In this document: piece after piece, positions 9,491 through 18,460 of the stretch
Numbering within the stretch: position 1 is the stretch's first letter
Layout: every line of letters starts with the position of its first letter
Source of the DNA: Ahrensia sp.
GTDB taxonomy: Bacteria > Pseudomonadota > Alphaproteobacteria > Rhizobiales > Rhizobiaceae
NCBI GenBank assembly: GCA_002706335.1
Contig: PAKZ01000031.1
Coordinates: 62,001-126,000, forward strand
Reading direction: 5' to 3'
DNA length: 64,000 bases
Translations under genes and position numbers: made by a program
Notes under the pieces: generated by a model
What the model was told of the DNA's origin: nothing
Database searches by the model: none
Seen by the model: only the letters and a program-made list of their open reading frames with translations

Positions 9491-9778
9491 TCACTCGCCT
9501 TCGCCGAATCTGTCCGCAACGAGCGCCGCGATGGCCTCTAGTGCCTCCTCGGCGTCAGGCCCGTCGGCCATGACCTCAATGCGGCAGCCAGGGCCGGCGG
9601 CAAGCAGCATCAGGCCCATGATCGATGTACCGTGCACCGAGACACCATCACGCGCCACGGTGACGGTCGAACGAAAGCGCTCCACGAGCTTGACGAATTT
9701 GGACGAGGCTCGAGCATGCAGGCCGCGTTTATTGGTGATTTCGAGAGTCCGGCTCGCGGTAGTCGCCTGTCCGGGCAA
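9491..9778 (-). CDS. ptsH: HPr phosphocarrier protein
   Basis: 95 residues. It carries phosphate from enzyme I to EIIA proteins. The active-site motif KRGLHARASSKF places the phospho-histidine at His21, and the HPr-kinase site is in VHGTSIMGLMLL (Ser52). It sits 6 bp downstream of the EIIA-Man gene and two genes from hprK, so both the donor and regulatory phosphorylation systems are encoded together. No EIIB/EIIC permease is nearby, which fits the regulatory PTS of Rhizobiales. Confidence 0.95.
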   Translation of the reverse strand: MPGQATTASRTLEITNKRGLHARASSKFVKLVERFRSTVTVARDGVSVHGTSIMGLMLLAAGPGCRIEVMADGPDAEEALEAIAALVADRFGEGE

Positions 9779-9784
9779 TGGGGT

Positions 9785-10186
9785 TCACTTTCCGGCCAGA
9801 ATCTGGCTCGCGACATTGATGTATTTACGCCCAGCCTCGCATGCCTGCGACAGCGCCTCCTGCATCGGCTGATCCTCGCGCACGCGCGCCAGCTTGATCA
9901 GCATTGGCAGATTCATGCCCGCGAGGATCTCGATGCGGCCGGTTTCCATGACGGAGATGGACAGATTGGACGGCGTGCCACCGAACATGTCGGTTACGAT
10001 GATGACACCGTCTCCGCTGTCGACATCGGAAACGCGGGCAAGGATATCGCGCCGTCGCTGCTCCATGTCATCGTCCGCGCCTATGCAGACTGTTGCGAAC
10101 TGCAACTGGGCCCCGACGACATGTTCGACCGCGCTTTTGAATTCGTCTGCGAGATTTCCGTGCGTAACGAGCACGACGCCGATCAT
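9785..10186 (-). CDS. PTS EIIA component, mannose/fructose family
   Basis: 133 residues from ATG 10186, which follows a GGGAGAAGAG ribosome-binding stretch; a longer open frame to 10288 lacks homology-like sequence. MIGVVLVTHG gives the phosphorylatable His9, and DMFGGTPSNLS is the conserved EIIA-Man loop. With no permease alongside, it is most likely a regulatory EIIA that accepts phosphate from HPr. In related rhizobia this protein is tied to HprK and ChvG/ChvI-linked control; that role here is inferred from gene order. Confidence 0.92.
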   Translation of the reverse strand: MIGVVLVTHGNLADEFKSAVEHVVGAQLQFATVCIGADDDMEQRRRDILARVSDVDSGDGVIIVTDMFGGTPSNLSISVMETGRIEILAGMNLPMLIKLARVREDQPMQEALSQACEAGRKYINVASQILAGK

Positions 10187-10345
10187 TGACACTCTTCTCC
10201 CGTCTTGCCCCGATAGCGTCCAGTCTTGCATCGCCGGTCGCCTCCCGTAGGGGCCCGCATCATGATCAGCAATTTTCTCGCGTGACAAGGTTTTTCAGGC
10301 AAGAAGCTGTGGTCCGTAAATCGACATAGCCGGGTGCGAGCGCGC

Positions 10346-10813
10346 TCAGATCAGCCGTGGCGCGAGACCGAGCCACCCAAACACCGCGTAAGCGGCCGAC
10401 AAGGGCTGACGCTCGGGACAGACGAGTTCCGGCAGGGCAACCCCATCGAAAACCGCGCGACGCTCCGGATCGGCAACGCGTTCCGCCTTGGCGGGCGGCA
10501 CGAGCGAGACCACCAGCGCCAGGTCGATCTGCGGCTTCCAGCGCGTCTCGGCAAGCGTCGCTATGCCGAAGCCCCGCAATTCCACGCGCCCTTCGATCCC
10601 TTCAGGCACCGCGGCGCGCAGGCTGCCCGAGGCTTCACCGTGCGACAAATAGACATAGTCGTCTGCGACGAGGGCCGAGGCGATGTTGGCGGCCCGGCAG
10701 CGCGACAACAATTCGAGCGCCAGCAGGGTCTTGCCGGATCCCGAGTGGCCGCGAACAAGCACACCACGATGATCGATTTCGACGACAGTGGCATGTTCGA
10801 GCGTGGCGCTCAT
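10346..10813 (-). CDS. hprK: HPr kinase/phosphorylase, short alphaproteobacterial form
   Basis: 155 residues comprising only the catalytic C-terminal domain; the N-terminal domain of Firmicute HprK is absent, as is usual in alphaproteobacteria. The Walker A loop is GHSGSGKT (22–29), followed by DDYVYL as the metal/phosphate-binding region. It would phosphorylate HPr at Ser52. Its start overlaps the chvG stop by 4 bp, indicating translational coupling. The 159-bp space to the EIIA start (10187–10345) holds no gene that I can see. Confidence 0.93.
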   Translation of the reverse strand: MSATLEHATVVEIDHRGVLVRGHSGSGKTLLALELLSRCRAANIASALVADDYVYLSHGEASGSLRAAVPEGIEGRVELRGFGIATLAETRWKPQIDLALVVSLVPPAKAERVADPERRAVFDGVALPELVCPERQPLSAAYAVFGWLGLAPRLI

Positions 10814-12627
10814 TCGCGCGGCAACCGCATGATGAAGCAGGCCCCTGCGGGCTGGCCGCCCCGTCCGCCGGGAATGTTTTCCGCGGTGAGCGTGCCGCCA
10901 TGGGCCTCCACAATCTGTCGCGAAATCGAAAGGCCGAGGCCGGAATTCTTGCCAAACTGATCCGGTCCCGGCCGGTCGGTATAGAAACGCTCGAAGATGT
11001 TCTCGATATTCTCGGCCCTGATGCCGGGGCCGTTGTCCTCGACCCGGACGACGATGAACCGCGGTTCCATTGCCAGGCGGATATCGACGCGGCCGCCCTT
11101 TTCGGGAACGAAGGAGAAGGCGTTCTGCACCAGGTTTGTGATGACCTGACCGATGCGCAAATCATGCCCGGCGACGAAGAAGCCCTTCACGCCGGCCGGC
11201 AGCTTTTCGACATGCAACTTCAGCGCGCCGCGCCCTTCGGCGACGCTTTGGCCCAGAATGTCCGTCAGTTCGCGAAGCAGGCGCGCCATGTCGATGATGC
11301 TCGCATCCTCGCGCACCAATTCGGCGTCGAGGCGCGAGGCGTCGGAAATATCCGAGATCAGCCGGTCGAGACGGCGCACGTCATGCTCAATGACGTCGGT
11401 CAGGCGTTTGCGCATGTCGTCATTCTTGGCGAGCGGCAATGTCTCGACCGCGCTTCGCAAGGAGGTAAGCGGGTTCTTCAGTTCATGCGAGACGTCGGCA
11501 GCGAAACTTTCGATGGCGTCGATCCGCGCATAGAGAGAGTTGGTCATGTCGCGCAGGGCGACGGACAGATTGCCGATCTCGTCCTGGCGCGACGAGAAGT
11601 CCGGAATTTCCTCGCGCAGGCGGATGGAGCGGCGAACGCGCACAGCCGCCGCCGCAAGGCGGCGGAGCGGGTTGGCGATGGTGCCCGCCAGCGCGATCGA
11701 CAGGATGATGTTGACGATCACCGCGACCGCGAAGACGCGCATCATGGCGAAACGCTCGGCCTTGACGATCTTGTCGATGTCGCCGCCCTGAGTAGAAAGC
11801 TGCAACACGCCAAGCACGGCACGGAAGCGCTGAACGGGTACGGCGACGGAGACGATCAATTCGCCCTGCTCGCTGATCCGCACGATCTGCGAACGGCCAC
11901 CGGCCAATGCCGACATCACCTCGGAATAGCCGGTGCCGCTGCCGCCAGGCTGCTCCGTGTAGACGCTGAGATCGCGGCGGCGGAAGATGCGCGACACGAT
12001 GCGGTCGATGCGGTCGAGCAGGCCGCTCTCGGATTCATCGACATCGGGCAGCTCATAGCGAAGGACCTGGCCGCCGGAATAGAGATGACGGGAATCAAGC
12101 AGGAGATTGGCGTCGCGGTCATAGATGCGGGCGCGGGTGCGGGTCGGCGAGATCAGCCGGCGCAGGACCGGGGCGACCTTTTCCGGATTGATTGGAAAGT
12201 CGAGATTGTCGAAGCGGTCGGCATTGGGCACGATCGACTCGCCGGCCTGCAGCTCCAGAAGCTTGTCGGGATCGATGAGGATCGCATTGGTCTCGACATT
12301 GGCCGAGGCGGCGATGGCCCCGGCGATGATCTCGCCCTGGATCATCAGGCTTTCGACGCGCGCATCGATCAGTCCGTCGCGAAACTGGTTGATGTAGAGA
12401 ATGCCCGACATCAGCACGCCGAGGGCCGCGAGGTTCAGGAACAGGATTCGGTGCGTCAGCGAGGAGAAGATATAACCGCCGAAAAAACGGCGAAGCGATC
12501 GCAGAAAGCCGCCGCGACCGCCAGAGCTTTCCTCGCGCGCCTTTTCTCGCCGGCCGTCGCCTTCGCGGGCCCTTGCCTTCTTGTCGAGGCCGGACCTCAA
12601 GGCATTATGGTCGATCTCTACCGTCAT
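10810..12627 (-). CDS. chvG: Sensor histidine kinase ChvG (ExoS)
   Basis: 605 residues. Two membrane segments (about 60–81 and 294–316) flank a periplasmic sensor domain, followed by HAMP, DHp and HATPase domains. The H-box is FAADVSHELKNPLTSL with the phospho-acceptor at His381, and the catalytic motifs include NLVQNAF, EDNGPGI and SGLGLSISRQI. ChvG/ExoS senses acid or envelope conditions and phosphorylates ChvI; the pathway controls exopolysaccharide, motility and host-interaction genes in rhizobia and Brucella (BvrS). It lies 23 bp downstream of chvI and overlaps hprK by 4 bp, forming a chvI–chvG–hprK–EIIA–ptsH operon. Confidence 0.96.
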   Translation of the reverse strand: MTVEIDHNALRSGLDKKARAREGDGRREKAREESSGGRGGFLRSLRRFFGGYIFSSLTHRILFLNLAALGVLMSGILYINQFRDGLIDARVESLMIQGEIIAGAIAASANVETNAILIDPDKLLELQAGESIVPNADRFDNLDFPINPEKVAPVLRRLISPTRTRARIYDRDANLLLDSRHLYSGGQVLRYELPDVDESESGLLDRIDRIVSRIFRRRDLSVYTEQPGGSGTGYSEVMSALAGGRSQIVRISEQGELIVSVAVPVQRFRAVLGVLQLSTQGGDIDKIVKAERFAMMRVFAVAVIVNIILSIALAGTIANPLRRLAAAAVRVRRSIRLREEIPDFSSRQDEIGNLSVALRDMTNSLYARIDAIESFAADVSHELKNPLTSLRSAVETLPLAKNDDMRKRLTDVIEHDVRRLDRLISDISDASRLDAELVREDASIIDMARLLRELTDILGQSVAEGRGALKLHVEKLPAGVKGFFVAGHDLRIGQVITNLVQNAFSFVPEKGGRVDIRLAMEPRFIVVRVEDNGPGIRAENIENIFERFYTDRPGPDQFGKNSGLGLSISRQIVEAHGGTLTAENIPGGRGGQPAGACFIMRLPRE

Positions 12628-12650
12628 TCAGCCCGTCTGCGGGGACCCGG

Positions 12651-13355
12651 TCAGGATTCTCGGAACCGGTATCCGACGCCATAAAGGGTTTCGATCATGT
12701 CGAAACTGTCATCAACGACCTTGAACTTCTTGCGCAGCCGCTTGATGTGACTGTCGATCGTCCGGTCGTCTACATAGACTTGGTCATCATACGCCGCATC
12801 CATCAGCGAATCACGGCTTTTCACGACGCCGGGCCGCTGGGCAAGTGCATGCAGGATCAGAAACTCCGTGACGGTCAGTGTCACGGGCTGGTCCTTCCAT
12901 GTGCAGGTGTGGCGTTCCTGGTCGAGGATGAGATTGCCGCGCACGATGGACTGGGCCTGCGTGCCCGCTTCACCCTTCACCGTAACCTCGCGTGCGGCGG
13001 TGCGGCGCAGCACCGCGCGAACGCGCTCGACCAGCAGGCGCTGGGAGAACGGCTTGGTGATGAAATCGTCGGCGCCCATCTTCAGGCCGAACAGCTCGTC
13101 GATCTCGTCATCCTTGGAGGTCAGGAAGATCACGGGCAGATCGGTCTTCTGGCGCAGCCGGCGCAAAAGCTCCATGCCGTCCATGCGCGGCATCTTGATG
13201 TCGAGAATGGCGAGGCTCGGCGGACGCGCCATCAGGCCTTCCAGTGCCGAGGCGCCGTCGGTGAAGGTTTCGACCCGATACCCCTCGGCCTCCAGAGCAA
13301 TCGAAACAGAAGTCAGAATGTTCCGGTCATCATCGACCAGCGCAATCGTCTGCAT
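12651..13355 (-). CDS. chvI: Response regulator ChvI, OmpR family
   Basis: 234 residues from ATG 13355 ([19 protein letters not shown]), preceded by a GGGGAGAA ribosome-binding site; an upstream in-frame start at 13454 is less likely. The receiver domain has the acidic DDD triad at 8–10 and phospho-acceptor Asp52 in [13 protein letters not shown], and a winged-helix DNA-binding domain occupies about residues 130–234, ending in [10 protein letters not shown]. It is first gene of the chvIG–PTS operon, divergent from pckA across a palindrome-rich intergenic region. Confidence 0.96.
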   Translation of the reverse strand: MQTIALVDDDRNILTSVSIALEAEGYRVETFTDGASALEGLMARPPSLAILDIKMPRMDGMELLRRLRQKTDLPVIFLTSKDDEIDELFGLKMGADDFITKPFSQRLLVERVRAVLRRTAAREVTVKGEAGTQAQSIVRGNLILDQERHTCTWKDQPVTLTVTEFLILHALAQRPGVVKSRDSLMDAAYDDQVYVDDRTIDSHIKRLRKKFKVVDDSFDMIETLYGVGYRFRES

Positions 13356-13543
13356 ATAGAAATTCTCCCCAGCCATTTCGCCAATTCCAGTCTCGTCTCC
13401 TAGAGGCAAGCGGTTGACGCTGAAACTTCGCGCAAAATGTGGCACATAACGCATCCGGTGTCATTGCGCAGCGGTTTCCATGCCTGCGTCGAGCCTGACA
13501 GCCCTTTCAGGCGACTTGATCAATGACTCTACGGAATGCCTGT

Positions 13544-13603
13544 GTTTAAAGCCGCTGCTTTAACCGATTGAATTATTTTTTCAAAGGTTAAATCGATTAA
13601 TTA
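13544..13603. promoter_or_regulatory. Array of AT-rich operator-like repeats, chvI–pckA intergenic region
   Basis: Three overlapping or adjacent elements: GTTTAAAGC–CGCT–GCTTTAACC (13544–13565), TTTAACCGATTGAATTA (13559–13575) and TTAAATCGATTAATTA (13588–13603). The last two share the core TTAA–N–CGATT and lie about 29 bp apart. TTTAACC and GGTTAAA also pair with each other across 13559–13592. They sit in the 370-bp gap (13356–13726) that separates the divergent chvI and pckA genes; I see no gene in that gap. Confidence 0.5.
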
Positions 13604-13640
13604 TTTGAAATGCCATGCGATTTCTGTTTGAGGGTCTATT

Positions 13641-13664
13641 CTGTTTAAACAATCGCTTAAACAG
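13641..13664. promoter_or_regulatory. Perfect 8-bp inverted repeat upstream of pckA
   Basis: CTGTTTAA–N8–TTAAACAG. Read on the minus strand it contains TTTAAGCGATTG, the same core as the repeats at 13559 and 13588. Immediately after it comes a second inverted repeat, GCTAAA–AAA–TTTAGC (13665–13679). Likely operator for a LacI-type regulator such as PckR, known to control pckA in Sinorhizobium; the assignment is inference. Confidence 0.5.
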
Positions 13665-13726
13665 GCTAAAAAATTTAGCAACCGCCGATCGGCAAAGGGC
13701 AACCAAAGCAAACTCTGGTGAGGAAG

Positions 13727-15337
13727 ATGAATAGCAACGGACTGTACAACACCGCGCACGGAATCGAAAAACATGGCTTTCGCGCGACGGGCACCGTTTA
13801 CTACAACCTCACCGAAGCCCAGCTCTACGAAGAGGCGCTGGCGCGTCGCGAAGCGCAGCTGAGCGCGCATGGCGCGCTCGTCGCCAAGACGGGCATCCAT
13901 ACCGGCCGTTCGGCGAAGGACAAGCATGTCGTGCGCGACGGCAAGGTCGACGAGAAAATCTGGTGGGATAACAACCGCCCGATGGAGCCGGAAGCCTTCG
14001 ATCGCCTCTATGAAGATTTCATGACGCAGGCTCAGGGCATGGACCTGTTCGTTTCGGACCTCGCAGGCGGCGCGGACGAGGCACACAAGCTTCCTGTGCG
14101 CGTCATTACCGAGAATGCCTGGCACGCCCTTTTCATCCGCAACCTGCTGATCCGTCCGGAGCGAGACGAGCTCGCTTCGTTCGTGCCGGAAATGACAATC
14201 ATCGACCTACCGTCCTTCGAGGCCGATCCGGAGCGCCATGGCTGCCGCTCGGGAACGGTTATCGCGGTCGACCTGACCCGTATGATCGTGCTGATCGGCG
14301 GCACGTCCTATGCCGGTGAAATGAAGAAATCGGTCTTCACCGCGCTGAACTACATTCTGCCCGAAAAAGGCGTCATGCCGATGCACTGCTCGGCCAACGA
14401 GGGCCCGGACGGAGATGTCGCCGTGTTCTTCGGCCTCTCCGGCACCGGCAAGACGACGCTTTCCGCCGATCCTGAGCGGACGCTGATCGGCGATGACGAG
14501 CATGGCTGGAGCGAAAACGGTGTCTTCAATTTCGAAGGCGGCTGCTACGCCAAAACCATTCGCCTGTCACGGGAAGCCGAGCCGGAAATCTACTCGACGA
14601 CCGAGCGGTTCGGCACAGTTCTCGAAAACGTCATCCTCGATGACGCCCGCATGCCCGATTTCCACGACGGCTCGCTAACGGAAAACACCCGTTGCGCCTA
14701 TCCGCTGCACTTCATTCCGAATGCAAGCGCGACAGGCAAGGGCGGCCAGCCGAAGAACATCGTCATGCTGACGGCCGACGCCTTCGGCGTGATGCCGCCG
14801 ATCGCCAAATTGACCCCGGCGCAGGCAATGTATCACTTCCTGTCCGGCTACACAGCCAAGGTCGCCGGCACCGAAAAGGGCGTCACCGAGCCGGAAGCCA
14901 CCTTCTCGACCTGCTTCGGCGCACCCTTCATGCCGCGTCATCCGTCGGAATACGGAAATCTGCTGCGCGACCTGATCGCCGAGCACGGTGTCGATTGCTG
15001 GCTGGTCAACACCGGCTGGACCGGCGGCGCGTACGGCACGGGAAACCGCATGCCGATCAAGGCGACCCGCCGTCTGCTCAAGGCTGCTCTGTCCGGCGAA
15101 CTGAACGCTGTCGAATACCGCACCGATGCGAATTTCGGCTTCGCGGTTCCGGTCGCGGTCGAAGGCGTCGACAGCGCAATCCTCGATCCGCGGTCGACCT
15201 GGGCCGACGGAAAGGCATATGATCAGCAGGCGGCGAAACTGGCCGGCATGTTCACGGAGAACTTCGAGAAATTCGCTTCCCATGTCGATCTCGACGTGAT
15301 GGACGCGGCGCCTCGATTTCTCGAAGCCGCTGAGTAA
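13727..15337 (+). CDS. pckA: Phosphoenolpyruvate carboxykinase (ATP)
   Basis: 536 residues from ATG 13727 with GAGGAAG just upstream; GTG at 13718 would add three residues. It decarboxylates and phosphorylates oxaloacetate to phosphoenolpyruvate, the entry to gluconeogenesis during growth on dicarboxylates. The kinase-1a loop [14 protein letters not shown] is at about 236–249, with LIGDDEHGW after it and the substrate segment HTGRSAKDK near 58–66. A terminator follows 23 bp downstream, so it is monocistronic. Its promoter region is shared with chvI and packed with palindromes. Confidence 0.97.
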   Translation: MNSNGLYNTAHGIEKHGFRATGTVYYNLTEAQLYEEALARREAQLSAHGALVAKTGIHTGRSAKDKHVVRDGKVDEKIWWDNNRPMEPEAFDRLYEDFMTQAQGMDLFVSDLAGGADEAHKLPVRVITENAWHALFIRNLLIRPERDELASFVPEMTIIDLPSFEADPERHGCRSGTVIAVDLTRMIVLIGGTSYAGEMKKSVFTALNYILPEKGVMPMHCSANEGPDGDVAVFFGLSGTGKTTLSADPERTLIGDDEHGWSENGVFNFEGGCYAKTIRLSREAEPEIYSTTERFGTVLENVILDDARMPDFHDGSLTENTRCAYPLHFIPNASATGKGGQPKNIVMLTADAFGVMPPIAKLTPAQAMYHFLSGYTAKVAGTEKGVTEPEATFSTCFGAPFMPRHPSEYGNLLRDLIAEHGVDCWLVNTGWTGGAYGTGNRMPIKATRRLLKAALSGELNAVEYRTDANFGFAVPVAVEGVDSAILDPRSTWADGKAYDQQAAKLAGMFTENFEKFASHVDLDVMDAAPRFLEAAE

Positions 15338-15360
15338 CAGCAGCCCGCAAGGGTGAGTTC

Positions 15361-15393
15361 ACGGCGCTTGCCTTCGGGCAGGCGCCGTTTTTG
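15361..15393 (+). terminator. Rho-independent terminator of pckA
   Basis: ACGGCGCTTGCC and GGCAGGCGCCGT pair around a TTCG tetraloop (15361–15388; one mismatch), followed by TTTTTG. Confidence 0.93.
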
Positions 15394-15473
15394 TTTCGCC
15401 GCGGCTTTTTTCGGGCGGGCTCAGCGCTTATCGTCGTGCGCATGAACAAGGTTTCGAAACAGGGTGATGCGCG

Positions 15474-15911
15474 ATGAGTGTCGACGACCTGGCGATTCGA
15501 CACGGGCTGACCCTGCCTGCCTGGTCGATGACCGAGGATTTCGTGCTCGCCTCGGGGCCCGGCGGGCAGAATGTCAACAAGACCTCAAGCGCCGTGCAAT
15601 TGCGTTTCTTTCCGGGTTCCGCAGGCGTTTTCAATGACTACCAACTGCGGCGGCTTTTGCAGCTCGCCGGAAAGCGCGCCGCAAAAGATGGGTCGATCCT
15701 GATCCAGGCGAGCCGGCATCGCGCGCAGGAACGCAATCGGGAGGATGCCCGCGAGCGTTTGAGGGACCTTGTCCTGAAAGCATTGGAGCCCCCGCCTCCG
15801 CCGCGCAAGAAGACGCGGCCGACGCGCGGATCCGTCGAACGGCGGCTGAAGGCCAAGACCGGGCGCGGCCAGATCAAGAAAATGCGCGGTTCGGTTGATT
15901 TTGAGGACTAG
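15474..15911 (+). CDS. arfB: Peptidyl-tRNA hydrolase ArfB (YaeJ)
   Basis: 145 residues. It rescues stalled ribosomes lacking a stop codon by hydrolysing peptidyl-tRNA. The release-factor GGQ motif is in ASGPGGQNVNKTSSA (GGQ at 30–32). The C-terminal tail is basic and proline-rich (PPPPRKK, then KAKTGRGQIKKMRG), matching the tail that ArfB inserts into the empty mRNA channel. It stands alone between pckA and the LysM gene. Confidence 0.94.
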   Translation: MSVDDLAIRHGLTLPAWSMTEDFVLASGPGGQNVNKTSSAVQLRFFPGSAGVFNDYQLRRLLQLAGKRAAKDGSILIQASRHRAQERNREDARERLRDLVLKALEPPPPPRKKTRPTRGSVERRLKAKTGRGQIKKMRGSVDFED

Positions 15912-15940
15912 CCTTCTCCTTGTCTGGGCACTACGGTTTC

Positions 15941-15963
15941 GCCGCCGCGGCAGGCGGCTTTAT
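15941..15963 (+). terminator. Possible terminator of arfB
   Basis: GCCGCC–GCGGCA–GGCGGC followed by TTTAT, 29 bp after the arfB stop. The stem is short and the T-run weak. Confidence 0.4.
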
Positions 15964-15988
15964 CGTTCAGGCGCGGAAGGACAATGCG

Positions 15989-16432
15989 ATGGGATTTTTC
16001 GATTTCGTGAAATCGGCCGGCAAGAAACTCGGTTTCGGCGATGACGACGAGGAAAACGCAAAAGAGCTGAAGAAGGAACTCGATTCCCACAAGCTCGGCA
16101 CGGATGCCGTGCAGGTTGAGGTCAAGGGTGACACGGCGATCATCAAGGGCGCCGTCGAGGATCAGTCGATCTTCGAAAAGGCGGTTGTCGCCGTCGGCAA
16201 CACGCTCGGAATATCGAAGGTGGAAGCGTCCGAGCTCAAGATTGCGGACGCGCCGGCGAACGATCCGAAATTCCACACGGTGGAAAAAGGCGACACGCTG
16301 TGGGCCATCGCCGAAAAGGCATATGGAAACGGCTCCAAATACAACGCCATTTTCGAGGCCAACAGGCCGATGCTGAGCCATCCGGACAAGATTTATCCCG
16401 GCCAGGTGCTGCGTATTCCCGATCTCGGCTAG
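15989..16432 (+). CDS. BON–LysM domain protein (YgaU/Kbp-like)
   Basis: 147 residues from ATG 15989, with GGAAGG 8 nt upstream; the in-frame extension to 15920 runs through the preceding hairpin. Residues about 25–85 form a BON domain (QVEVKGDTAIIKGAVEDQ) and about 95–145 a LysM domain (FHTVEKGDTLWAIAEKAYG … IYPGQVLRIPDL). There is no signal peptide, as in E. coli Kbp, a cytoplasmic potassium-binding protein of the same architecture. Whether this protein binds potassium or peptidoglycan cannot be told from sequence. Confidence 0.9.
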   Translation: MGFFDFVKSAGKKLGFGDDDEENAKELKKELDSHKLGTDAVQVEVKGDTAIIKGAVEDQSIFEKAVVAVGNTLGISKVEASELKIADAPANDPKFHTVEKGDTLWAIAEKAYGNGSKYNAIFEANRPMLSHPDKIYPGQVLRIPDLG

Positions 16433-16447
16433 CAGAACGCGAAACGA

Positions 16448-16477
16448 GCCGGCGGCGCGTGACGCATCGCCGCCGGC
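16448..16477. terminator. Strong GC hairpin after the LysM gene
   Basis: Perfect 10-bp stem GCCGGCGGCG / CGCCGCCGGC with a 10-nt loop, 16 bp after the stop codon and 17 bp before alkB. There is no T-run, so it may act as an RNA 3'-end stabiliser or a weak terminator. Confidence 0.5.
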
Positions 16478-16493
16478 ACACTAGATTGGAACC

Positions 16494-17117
16494 ATGCTGG
16501 TTCTACCGAAGGGCGTCCGCCACATTCCCCATTGTCTCTCCACCGACGCCCAGCGGGCCTTGGTTGAAGACATTCGCGCAGTCGTCGCCGACGCGCCCCT
16601 GTTCACGCCGCGCATGCCCCGCACGGGCAAGGAAATGAGCGTGCGAATGACCAATTGCGGGTCGCTCGGCTGGGTCACGGACAAGGATCGCGGCTACCGC
16701 TATCAGACGATGCATCCCGTGACCGGGAAACCTTGGCCTCCAATCCCGGACATGTTGTTGAAATTGTGGGAAGAATTCAGCGGTTATCTGCATCCGCCGG
16801 AGGCCTGTCTGGTTAATTTCTATAGGGACAGCGCAAAGATGGGCCTGCATCAGGACCGGGACGAGGAAGATTTCGACGCGCCGGTTCTGTCGGTCTCGCT
16901 GGGCGACACATGCCTGTTCCGCATCGGCGAGACGACCCGGTCCGGTCGCACAGTCTCGCTGAAACTGGATAGCGGCGATGTCATCGTGCTCGGCGGAGCG
17001 GGACGGCTTTGCTATCACGGCGTGGACCGGATCTATCCGGCGACCTCGGCGCTTTTGAAGAATGGCGGTCGCATCAACCTCACGCTGCGCCGGGTAACCA
17101 GGCCTACAGTTTCCTGA
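16494..17117 (+). CDS. alkB: Alpha-ketoglutarate-dependent dioxygenase AlkB
   Basis: 207 residues. It directly reverses N1-methyladenine and N3-methylcytosine lesions using Fe(II), oxygen and 2-oxoglutarate. The iron ligands are visible as His119-Gln-Asp121 (GLHQDRDE) and His175 (CYHGVDRI), and the 2-oxoglutarate-binding RINLTLRR sits at 193–200. The start codon lies inside an inverted repeat GAACCA–TGC–TGGTTC (16489–16503), which may hide the start in the mRNA. The 3' end overlaps the convergent coaA gene by 14 bp. No ada gene is nearby. Confidence 0.93.
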   Translation: MLVLPKGVRHIPHCLSTDAQRALVEDIRAVVADAPLFTPRMPRTGKEMSVRMTNCGSLGWVTDKDRGYRYQTMHPVTGKPWPPIPDMLLKLWEEFSGYLHPPEACLVNFYRDSAKMGLHQDRDEEDFDAPVLSVSLGDTCLFRIGETTRSGRTVSLKLDSGDVIVLGGAGRLCYHGVDRIYPATSALLKNGGRINLTLRRVTRPTVS

Positions 17118-18108
17118 GAAGCACTTCCTCGACCAGATGGTCGGACCCTTTTTTCAGGATCAGGTCGGCGCGCGGGCGCGTCGGCTGGATGTTTTCCTTC
17201 AGGTTCTTCAGGTTGATATTCGTCCACAGACCTTCGGCGATGCTGAGCGCTGCCTCGTCCGAGAGCTCTGAATAGCGATGAAAGAACGATTTCGGATCGC
17301 GGAACGCCGTCTTGCGCAACCGCATGAAGCGGGTCACGTACCAGTCGTGAGTTTTTTCCTCGTCGGCGTCGATATAGATCGAGAAGTCGAAATAGTCCGA
17401 GACGAAGGGCACCATCTTGCCGTCTTCCGGCAGGTCGCGCACCTGCAGCACGTTGATCCCCTCGAAGATGAGGATATCCGGCCGGTCGATCGTGACATAT
17501 TCGCCAGGCAGTACGTCATAGGTCAGGTGCGAATAAAGCGGCGCGCGCACCGAGTGTTCGCCAGCCTTGAGCTGCGATAGGAAGCGCAGAAGCGCGCCAA
17601 CATCATAGCTTTCCGGAAAACCTTTACGCTCCATAAGGCCTTGTTCGCGGAGCACTGCATTGGGCCATAGAAAGCCGTCGGTCGTTACCAGCGCGACCTT
17701 CGGGTTCGATTCCCAGCGGGCCAGCAATTCCTTCAGGATACGCGCCGTGGTCGATTTTCCGACGGCCACCGAGCCGGCAATGCCGATGATGAAGGGCGTC
17801 TTGATCGCCTCGTCGACATTGAGAAAGCGCTTGCGCTGCTCGAACAGGTTCTGCGACGCCTCGACATGGGAATAGAGCAGGCGCGACATGGAAAGATAAA
17901 TGCGCCGCACCTCGTCGAGATCGACCGGGTCGTCGAGCGAGCGCAGCCGCATCACCTCGTCCGCGGTCAGCGTCAACGGCGTGTCGGCGCGAAATTCCGA
18001 CCATTTGGCCGCCGAAAAACGCCGATAAGGCGACAATTCGCTGCCGGACAACTGATCCAGAGGGTCTGCATGCGCCGAAGGGCTGCTGCGCTTGACGGAT
18101 TGATCCAT
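17104..18108 (-). CDS. coaA: Pantothenate kinase type I
   Basis: 334 residues, full length for bacterial CoaA. It phosphorylates pantothenate, the first committed and feedback-regulated step of coenzyme A synthesis. The P-loop GSVAVGKST (112–120) and [16 protein letters not shown] and [14 protein letters not shown] motifs are typical. It ends convergently into alkB and follows hisE by 14 bp, so it is probably the last gene of the histidine operon transcript, an arrangement common in Rhizobiales. Confidence 0.96.
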   Translation of the reverse strand: MDQSVKRSSPSAHADPLDQLSGSELSPYRRFSAAKWSEFRADTPLTLTADEVMRLRSLDDPVDLDEVRRIYLSMSRLLYSHVEASQNLFEQRKRFLNVDEAIKTPFIIGIAGSVAVGKSTTARILKELLARWESNPKVALVTTDGFLWPNAVLREQGLMERKGFPESYDVGALLRFLSQLKAGEHSVRAPLYSHLTYDVLPGEYVTIDRPDILIFEGINVLQVRDLPEDGKMVPFVSDYFDFSIYIDADEEKTHDWYVTRFMRLRKTAFRDPKSFFHRYSELSDEAALSIAEGLWTNINLKNLKENIQPTRPRADLILKKGSDHLVEEVLLRKL

Positions 18109-18122
18109 GGAAATGCCTGTGA

Positions 18123-18446
18123 CTACTCCGCGGTGCGGGCGGCCTTTTCCTGCAGGCCTGTTTGGCCGGTCCGCCCCTGCAGCTCGGCCATCACGTCATC
18201 CAATGCCACACCGCGCATGTGGAGGACAACGAGCAAATGGTACAACAGGTCCGCGGTTTCCGCCACCAAAGCGGAACTATCGTCGCCGAGCGAGGCGATG
18301 ACGGTCTCGACCGCTTCCTCGCCGAGCTTCTTCGATGCCTTTTCGATGCCTTTCGAAACGAGCTTCGCTGTCCATGAATTTTCATCGCTGGACGACGCGC
18401 GCGTCGCGACGATCTTTTCCAGGTCGGCTAGGGTGAAATCAGTCAT
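18123..18446 (-). CDS. hisE: Phosphoribosyl-ATP pyrophosphatase
   Basis: 107 residues. It hydrolyses PR-ATP to PR-AMP, step two of histidine synthesis. The all-alpha MazG-like core has the acidic metal-binding segments [17 protein letters not shown] and [11 protein letters not shown]. It is a stand-alone HisE, not fused to HisI. It lies 14 bp downstream of hisF in the his operon. Confidence 0.95.
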   Translation of the reverse strand: MTDFTLADLEKIVATRASSSDENSWTAKLVSKGIEKASKKLGEEAVETVIASLGDDSSALVAETADLLYHLLVVLHMRGVALDDVMAELQGRTGQTGLQEKAARTAE

Positions 18447-18460
18447 GTCGTCTTCCCGGT

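Noticed and set aside
10357-12684. Plus-strand frame of 775 codons
   Set aside because: Antisense to hprK and chvG; low-complexity Arg/Asp-rich protein, no motif.
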